Source: Streptomyces sp. CG1 (GTDB lineage: Bacteria; Actinomycetota; Actinomycetes; Streptomycetales; Streptomycetaceae). From it: a stretch of DNA of 64,000 nucleotides. Location: assembly GCF_041080625.1 (NCBI RefSeq), contig NZ_CP163518.1:1674001-1738000 (forward strand), given 5' to 3'. Under the pieces are notes generated by a model that saw only the letters and a list, made by a program, of their open reading frames with translations, had not been told where the DNA came from and searched no databases. Positions within the stretch are counted from its first letter, which is position 1. Each line of letters starts with the position of its first letter. This document shows, piece by piece, positions 59,054-64,000 of this stretch. The translations under genes were made by a program, and so were the position numbers.

Positions 59054-59850
59054 ACGGGCCCACGGCCTTCGGCGCCGAGGACGATCGCGCCGCGCATGGT
59101 CCCCTCGCGGCCGAGGGCATCGAGGACGTCGTGCGCTCGGGCGACCGGCTGGTCCGGGCCGCGGCCGGGCTGTCCGGCACCGCACTGCGCGCCCCGTCTC
59201 AGCTGCCCGGCTGGACGCGCGGCCATGTACTCGCCCACGTCGCCCACAGCGTCGACGCCTATGTGTGGCTGCTGCGGCTCGCACATACCGGCCGCGAGCC
59301 GGGCCCGCGCGCGGACGCGGCGACGCTCTCCGCCGCCGTCGAGCGGGACGCGGCGCTCTCCGCGGACCGGCTCGTGGCCCGGCTGCGGGAGAGCCTGGAC
59401 CAGTTCTCGGCGCAGGCGTGTACGACGCCCGCCCCCGTCTGGGACCGCCTGGTCCCGGCGCTGGCCGGCTGGCTCCACCCGGCCCGGTACCTGCTGCTGC
59501 GCTGCCTGCGGGAACTGGAGACCCACCACCTCGACCTGGGAGTCGGCCACGGCACCGACCAGTGGCCGGACGCGTACGTGGCCTGGGCGCTGGACGACAC
59601 CCTCGTCACACTGCGCGCCCAGGGCTTTCCGCTCGCCTCGGTGGAGGCCGTGGATCTCAGCCGACGCTGGTCGGTGGCGGCCCGGGGGCCCTCGGTCGCC
59701 GGCGCCGGGCACCAGGTGCTCGGCTGGCTCAGCGGACGGACTCCGGCCGACGCGCTGACGACCGGCCGTCCGGCACGCCTCCTGCCCCGCCCGCCCGCGT
59801 GGCCGCAGCCTCCGCTGCCCGGCTGGGGGCGCGTCGACGACGGGGCGTGA
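59050..59850 (+). CDS. Maleylpyruvate isomerase/DinB-like mycothiol-dependent protein (paralogue)
   Basis: A 266-residue protein of the same DinB-plus-MDMPI C-domain type as at 46845. Metal-binding region SQLPGWTRGHVLAHVAHSVDAYVWLL, and a second helix with ELETHHLDLGVGHG. GTG at 59050 overlaps the stop of the preceding gene (GTGA). The two copies in one window are separated by 12 kb and are diverged. The reaction is unknown. Confidence 0.76.
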   Translation: MNGPTAFGAEDDRAAHGPLAAEGIEDVVRSGDRLVRAAAGLSGTALRAPSQLPGWTRGHVLAHVAHSVDAYVWLLRLAHTGREPGPRADAATLSAAVERDAALSADRLVARLRESLDQFSAQACTTPAPVWDRLVPALAGWLHPARYLLLRCLRELETHHLDLGVGHGTDQWPDAYVAWALDDTLVTLRAQGFPLASVEAVDLSRRWSVAARGPSVAGAGHQVLGWLSGRTPADALTTGRPARLLPRPPAWPQPPLPGWGRVDDGA

Positions 59851-60111
59851 GCCGGGAAGCCGACACGTCCGACGCCTGTGAAACCCACTCAACCGAAGCT
59901 TCGGAAGCCAACACATCCGAACGCCTGATCACACCTGCTGCTGAAATCTCCCGCCCGTCACAGCCTCTGACGGGATATCGAACAGTCCGGACGCACCTCT
60001 TCCAACACAGTCCGACACGTCCTACCGTAAACGCGCACAGCCGACACACAGATGACGCCCAGGCGGCGCCATGTCGTCATCCACCATTCGCGAGTCGGAG
60101 GAACGTCAACG
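59851..60111 (+). promoter_or_regulatory. Promoter region of the alpha-galactosidase with palindrome and direct repeats
   Basis: A 261-bp spacer. CCGAAGCTTCGG (59893-59904) is a perfect 12-bp palindrome. The direct repeats AAGCC(G/A)ACAC(G/A)TCCGA occur at 59857 and 59905, and a shorter copy GTCCGACACGTCC is near 60010. These are likely operators for a LacI-type or other sugar regulator. Confidence 0.5.
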
Positions 60112-62142
60112 ATGCGTCACCCTCACACCCGCACAACCCGCCGAAGAGTGGTCGAAGCGTTCACCGCGGGACTGCTGTGCGCGGCGGGCCTCGCCACCCC
60201 CGCGCACGCGGCCCCCGCCCAAGCTCCCGCGGCTCCCGCGGCTCCCGCCCTGGCCGACGGTCTCGCCCTCACCCCGCCGATGGGCTTCAACAACTGGAAC
60301 TCCACGCACTGCGGTGCCGGCTTCAACGAGAGCATGGTCAAGGGCATCGCCGACCTCTTCGTGGCGAAGGGCCTGAAGGACGCCGGCTACAGGTACGTCA
60401 ACCTGGACGACTGCTGGGCGCTGCCGCACCGCGACGCCGACGGCAAGCTGGTGCCCGACCCGGCCCGCTTCCCGAACGGCATCAAGGCCGTCGCCGACTA
60501 CGTCCACTCCAAGGGACTCAAACTCGGCATCTACACCAGCGCCGGCACCAAGACCTGCAACAGCGCGGGCTTCCCGGGCGCGCTCGGCCACGAGTACAGC
60601 GACGCCCGGCAGTTCGCCGACTGGGGCGTCGACTATCTCAAGTACGACAACTGCAACAACCAGGGCGTCGACGCCAGGCAGCGCTACACGACCATGCGCG
60701 ACGCGCTCAAGGCGACCGGACGGCCCATCGTCTACAGCATCTGCGAATGGGGCGAGAACAAGCCCTGGGAGTGGGCGGCGGACGTCGGTCATCTGTGGCG
60801 CACCACCGGTGACATCAGTGACAACTGGGGCTCGATGCTGTCGATCTTCAAGCAGAACCTGCCGCTCGAGCCGTTCGCCGGACCCGGCCACTGGAACGAC
60901 CCCGACATGCTGGAGGTCGGCAACGGCGGCATGACGGACACCGAGTACCGCTCGCACTTCTCCCTGTGGTCGGTCATGTCCGCGCCGCTGCTCATCGGCA
61001 CCGACCTACGCAAGGCCTCCCAGGCGACCTTCGCCATCCTGGACAACAAGGAGGTCATCGCCGTCGACCAGGACCCGCTGGGCCGGCAGGGCACGGTCGT
61101 GTCCTCCACCGGCGGACGCTGGGTGCTCGCCAAGAAGATGAAGGACGGCAGCCGGGCGGTCGCCCTGTTCAACGAGTCCGGCGCCGCCCAGCGGATCGCC
61201 ACCACCGCGGCCGCCGTGGGCCTGCCCGACGCCCCCGCCTACACCCTGCGCGACCTGTGGCAGCACCGCGGCTACAACACCGCGGGCACCATCGCGGCCA
61301 CCGTCCCGGCCCACGGCACGGTCCTGCTGCGCGTCTCGGCCGACCCGCACTGGGCGGCCAGCCCGCCCGCCACCGAACTGGGCCTGGACGGCAGCCCGTT
61401 GTTGGAGGCCGCCGCCCCGGCCACGCTGACCAGCACCGTCACCGACCTCGGCCGCACGCCCGCGCGCGGGGTGTCCGTGTCCCTGACCGGACCCGAGGGG
61501 TGGACCGTACGGCCCACGTCGGCGACCACGGCCACCGCCCTCGCCACCGGCCGAACCCTGCGCACCGGCTGGAGCGTCACCGCCCCGGCCGGGACCCCCA
61601 CCGGCTCCTACGGCCTCACGCTCCGGACGCGTTACCGCTCACCGGCCGGACAGCGCGTCACCAGCGCGCTCCCGCTGACCGCGTCGGTCGTGGTACGGCC
61701 GCCCGCCGGGACGTCGTATCTCAGCGACCTGAACTGGCTGTCGGCGACGAGCGGTTGGGGGCCGGTGGAACGCGACACCAGCAACGGGGAGAGCGCAGCG
61801 GGCGACGGCCACCCGATCACCATCGGCGGCACGGTGTACGCCAAGGGCCTCGGAGTCCACGCACCCAGCGACGTCTCCTTCTACACCGGCAGGGCCTGCC
61901 GAAAGGTCACCGCGGACGTCGGCGTCGACGACGAGAAGGGCACGAAGGGCACCGTCGCCTTCGAGATCTGGGCGGACGGCACCAAGGTCGCCTCGACCGG
62001 CGTCCTGACCAACGCGATGCCGGCCCAGCCGGTCTCCGCCGACATCAGCGGCGCCCAGGTCGTCCGCCTCGTCGTCACCGACGGCGGGGACGGCAACGAC
62101 TCCGACCACGCGGACTGGGCGGATGCGCGCGTGAGTTGCTGA
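60112..62142 (+). CDS. Secreted GH27 alpha-galactosidase with C-terminal carbohydrate-binding domains
   Basis: A 676-residue secreted enzyme. The signal peptide includes RRRVVEAFTAGLLCAAGLATPAHA (residues 11-34). GH27 catalytic domain: PPMGFNNWNSTHC, nucleophile Asp179 in YLKYDNCNN, and acid/base in HWNDPDMLEVGNGG near residue 263. A C-terminal beta region and an NPCBM-type domain (YLSDLNWLSATSGWGPVERD) follow. It releases alpha-linked galactose from plant polysaccharides or oligosaccharides. ATG at 60112 has GGAGGAAC upstream; a longer frame starts earlier without signal. Near the ROK and LacI genes. Confidence 0.9.
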   Translation: MRHPHTRTTRRRVVEAFTAGLLCAAGLATPAHAAPAQAPAAPAAPALADGLALTPPMGFNNWNSTHCGAGFNESMVKGIADLFVAKGLKDAGYRYVNLDDCWALPHRDADGKLVPDPARFPNGIKAVADYVHSKGLKLGIYTSAGTKTCNSAGFPGALGHEYSDARQFADWGVDYLKYDNCNNQGVDARQRYTTMRDALKATGRPIVYSICEWGENKPWEWAADVGHLWRTTGDISDNWGSMLSIFKQNLPLEPFAGPGHWNDPDMLEVGNGGMTDTEYRSHFSLWSVMSAPLLIGTDLRKASQATFAILDNKEVIAVDQDPLGRQGTVVSSTGGRWVLAKKMKDGSRAVALFNESGAAQRIATTAAAVGLPDAPAYTLRDLWQHRGYNTAGTIAATVPAHGTVLLRVSADPHWAASPPATELGLDGSPLLEAAAPATLTSTVTDLGRTPARGVSVSLTGPEGWTVRPTSATTATALATGRTLRTGWSVTAPAGTPTGSYGLTLRTRYRSPAGQRVTSALPLTASVVVRPPAGTSYLSDLNWLSATSGWGPVERDTSNGESAAGDGHPITIGGTVYAKGLGVHAPSDVSFYTGRACRKVTADVGVDDEKGTKGTVAFEIWADGTKVASTGVLTNAMPAQPVSADISGAQVVRLVVTDGGDGNDSDHADWADARVSC

Positions 62143-62192
62143 CTGCGTGGCTGCGCCCACCCGCCGGACCGGTCGAGACCGTACGCGGCTGC

Positions 62193-62250
62193 GGGTGCGG
62201 GTGGACTGGTCGCGCAGTTCCCCGCGCCCGTGGGGAAGTTGCAGTCGGCG
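62193..62250 (-). repeat. Partial copy of the 28995-29458 intergenic repeat
   Basis: CTGGTCGCGC(A/G)GTTCCCCGCGCCC, inverted relative to the copies at 29113-29434, with TTCCCC-N8-GGGGAA forming a hairpin at 62218-62237. It also lies between two convergent genes. Confidence 0.55.
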
Positions 62251-62281
62251 GCACCCGCATTGCGCGCCGCAGCCGCGGGCC

Positions 62282-63232
62282 TCAGACCCCCGCCGTCGCG
62301 TCCGGCCTCCGGGCCAGCGCAGCGGCCGCCGCCCCGACCAGCCCCGCGTCCGTACCCATCTGCGCGGGCACGACCGTCAGTCGCTGGACGAAGGACAGCG
62401 TCGCGTAGTCGGTGAGTGCCTTGCGCAGGGGCGTGAGGAGGATGTCGCCCGCCTTGCCCACGCCCCCGCCGATCACCGCGATGTCGATCTCGACCAGGGT
62501 CGCGGTGGCCGCGATCCCGGCGGCCAGGGCCTGGGCCGCCCGCTCGAAGGAGGCCACCGCGACCGGGTCGCCCTCGCGGGCGGCGGCGGCCACCGCGGCG
62601 GCCGAGGTGTCGCCGCCGGGGCCGGGACGCCAGCCCCGTTCCAGCGCGCGACGGGCGATGTTGGGCCCGCTGGCGATCCGCTCCACACAGCCGCGCGAAC
62701 CGCACGGGCACGGGTCACCGTCGAGGTCGACGCTGATGTGCCCGATGTGCCCGGCGTTGCCGGTCGGACCGGGGTGCAGCCGGCCGTTCAGCACCAGGCC
62801 GCCGCCCACACCGGTCGACACCACCATGCACAGCGCGTTGTCGTGGCCGCGGGCGGCGCCCTGCCAGTGCTCGGCGGCCGTGATCGCGACGCCGTCGCCG
62901 ATCAGCTCGACCGGAAGACCACCGGTGGCCACGCGCACCCGCTCGACCAGCGGGAAGTCACGCCAGCCCGGCACGTTCACCGGGCTCACGGTGCCCGCCG
63001 AGGCGTCCACCGGGCCGGCGCTGCCGATGCCGATGGCGCCGGCACGTCCCCACAGCGGTGACCCGGCGAGCTCGCCGAGCACCTCCTCGACGGCCCGCAT
63101 GACCGTTCCGCCGTCCTGCCGCGCGGGCGTGCCGCGCTGGGCCCGCGTCAGGATCCGTCCGTCGTCGTCCACCAGCGCGCCGGCGATCTTGGTACCGCCG
63201 ATGTCCAGGGCCGCCACGAGGTCGGTGTGCAT
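62282..63232 (-). CDS. ROK-family sugar kinase (glucokinase-like)
   Basis: A 316-residue ROK kinase without an N-terminal helix-turn-helix. ALDIGGTKIAGALVDDDG is the ATP phosphate loop, GDGVAITAAEHW the catalytic Asp region, NAGHIGHISVD and CPCGSRGCVERIASG the His/Cys zinc site. It would phosphorylate glucose or another hexose (for example N-acetylmannosamine). ATG at 63232 has GGGAG upstream. It is divergent from the LacI gene and downstream of the alpha-galactosidase, so hexose use is likely. Not proven to be GlkA. Confidence 0.86.
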   Translation of the reverse strand: MHTDLVAALDIGGTKIAGALVDDDGRILTRAQRGTPARQDGGTVMRAVEEVLGELAGSPLWGRAGAIGIGSAGPVDASAGTVSPVNVPGWRDFPLVERVRVATGGLPVELIGDGVAITAAEHWQGAARGHDNALCMVVSTGVGGGLVLNGRLHPGPTGNAGHIGHISVDLDGDPCPCGSRGCVERIASGPNIARRALERGWRPGPGGDTSAAAVAAAAREGDPVAVASFERAAQALAAGIAATATLVEIDIAVIGGGVGKAGDILLTPLRKALTDYATLSFVQRLTVVPAQMGTDAGLVGAAAAALARRPDATAGV

Positions 63233-63339
63233 CAGAGTCAGATCTCCCCGTTGAAGCTTGAAAACCAAAGGAGGGGCAGGCCGGTCAAGCGTTGGGGGCG
63301 CAGGCCGACAGACAGCGGTGGACAGTCTCTCGCGCATCT

Positions 63340-63351
63340 GACAACGTTGTC
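63340..63351 (+). promoter_or_regulatory. Likely LacI operator
   Basis: GACAACGTTGTC, a perfect 12-bp palindrome in the ROK kinase/LacI divergent spacer. Typical of LacI-type sites. Confidence 0.6.
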
Positions 63352-63460
63352 CAGGCTCTATGCTCGACGCCACATCCTCATACAATCCACGGGTCGGCGC
63401 ACCACTTTCGCACGCACCGATTCCGGGGACCATACGGACGACAGGACAGGACACCGCATC

Positions 63461-64000
63461 GTGCCCGAGACGACCCGCCGCGCAGACAGCCTTCCCGGCA
63501 CCCGTTACGGCAACCGCCCCACGATGAAGGACGTGGCGGCGCGGGCCGGTGTCGGGCTGAAGACGGTCTCCCGGGTGGTCAACGGCGAGCCCGGCGTCAC
63601 CCCGGACACCGAGCGCCGGGTGCAGGAGGCGATCGACGCACTGGGCTTCCGCCGCAACGACAGCGCACGGGTGCTGCGCAAGGGCCGTACGGCGAGCATC
63701 GGCCTCGTCCTGGAGGACCTCGCCGACCCCTTCTACGGCCCGCTCAGCCGCGCCGTGGAAGAGGTGGCTCGCGCCCATGGCGCCCTGCTGATCAACGGCT
63801 CCAGCGCCGAGGACCCGGAGCGCGAGCAGGAGCTGGCGCTGGCCCTGTGCGCACGGCGGGTGGACGGTCTGGTGGTGATCCCGGCCGGTGACGACCATCG
63901 CTATCTCGAGCCGGAGATCAGGGCGGGCGTGGCGACCGTGTTCGTGGACCGTCCGGCGGGGCGGATCGACGCCGACGTGGTGCTGTCGGACAACTTCGGC
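63461..64000 (+). CDS. LacI-family repressor, C-terminus cut by window edge
   Basis: The first 180 residues of a LacI/GalR repressor, starting with GTG at 63461. The helix-turn-helix lies at residues 22-45 (MKDVAARAGVGLKTVSRVVNG), followed by the hinge helix and the ribose-binding-protein-like domain (SIGLVLEDLADPFYG, DGLVVIPAGDD). It is divergent from the ROK kinase, with a perfect 12-bp palindrome between the two genes. The sensed sugar is likely a hexose or derivative. The rest of the protein is beyond the window. Confidence 0.9.
   Translation, partial: MPETTRRADSLPGTRYGNRPTMKDVAARAGVGLKTVSRVVNGEPGVTPDTERRVQEAIDALGFRRNDSARVLRKGRTASIGLVLEDLADPFYGPLSRAVEEVARAHGALLINGSSAEDPEREQELALALCARRVDGLVVIPAGDDHRYLEPEIRAGVATVFVDRPAGRIDADVVLSDNFG

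Overview
The window reads as an ordinary stretch of a Streptomyces-type chromosome. GC content is very high with strong third-position bias, GTG starts are frequent, and many genes overlap by ATGA or GTGA. The gene set is actinomycete: a conservon (cvnABCD) with its P450s, a TerD protein, mycothiol-dependent DinB-like enzymes, a deazaflavin nitroreductase and many one-gene regulators. I see no integrase, transposase, phage module, CRISPR array or rRNA, and no complete secondary-metabolite cluster. Species is not determinable from this alone.

Layout. 1-6.3 kb: truncated GAF/PucR regulator, 3-hydroxybutyrate dehydrogenase, NUDIX enzyme, apolipoprotein N-acyltransferase, Wzy-like membrane protein. 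6.3-12.8 kb: small membrane proteins, a racemase back to back with a membrane glycosyltransferase, a TerD-family protein, a Pro/Gln/Tyr-rich protein, a MOSC protein, an Rv1733c-like protein. 13-20 kb: a beta-helix/AAA ATPase fusion, a VOC protein, a large membrane serine hydrolase, a DeoR/GlpR regulator, an SRPBCC protein. 19.9-26 kb (minus strand): a conservon (CvnA sensor, CvnB roadblock, CvnC DUF742, CvnD GTPase) followed by two P450s and an enoyl-CoA hydratase homologue. The first P450 is CYP157-like and lacks the EXXR motif.

26-33 kb: a PLP-dependent cysteine synthase-like enzyme behind a 17-codon Arg-rich leader ORF, an RsbW-like ATPase, a tandem intergenic repeat, and an ABC transporter gene in which the ATPase and FtsX-like permease are fused in frame with loss of the usual boundary. 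33-35.2 kb: TetR, DUF4865-like and phosphotriesterase-like genes in one direction. 35.3-38 kb: a class II tRNA-like gene with an abnormal anticodon arm, a plant-type ketol-acid reductoisomerase and a divergent LysR regulator. 38-45 kb: NUDIX, ROK regulator, AlkB-like dioxygenase, RlmG/RsmC-like rRNA methyltransferase, and a sugar-phosphate locus (class II aldolase, SIS isomerase, DeoR repressor).

45-54.4 kb: two MFS exporters with operator-like palindromes over predicted leaderless promoters, MarR, a two-component system, TetR paired with a deazaflavin nitroreductase, and a geranylgeranyl reductase-like flavoprotein. 54.5-64 kb: M20 peptidase, MBL hydrolase, TmrB/NUDIX fusion, small unknowns, a secreted GH27 alpha-galactosidase, a ROK kinase and a truncated LacI regulator.

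The signals most worth following are the EXXR-less P450 in the conservon operon, the ABC fusion, the aberrant tRNA-like gene, the plant-type reductoisomerase and the paired palindromic operators. All calls are by eye from sequence; no database search was run.
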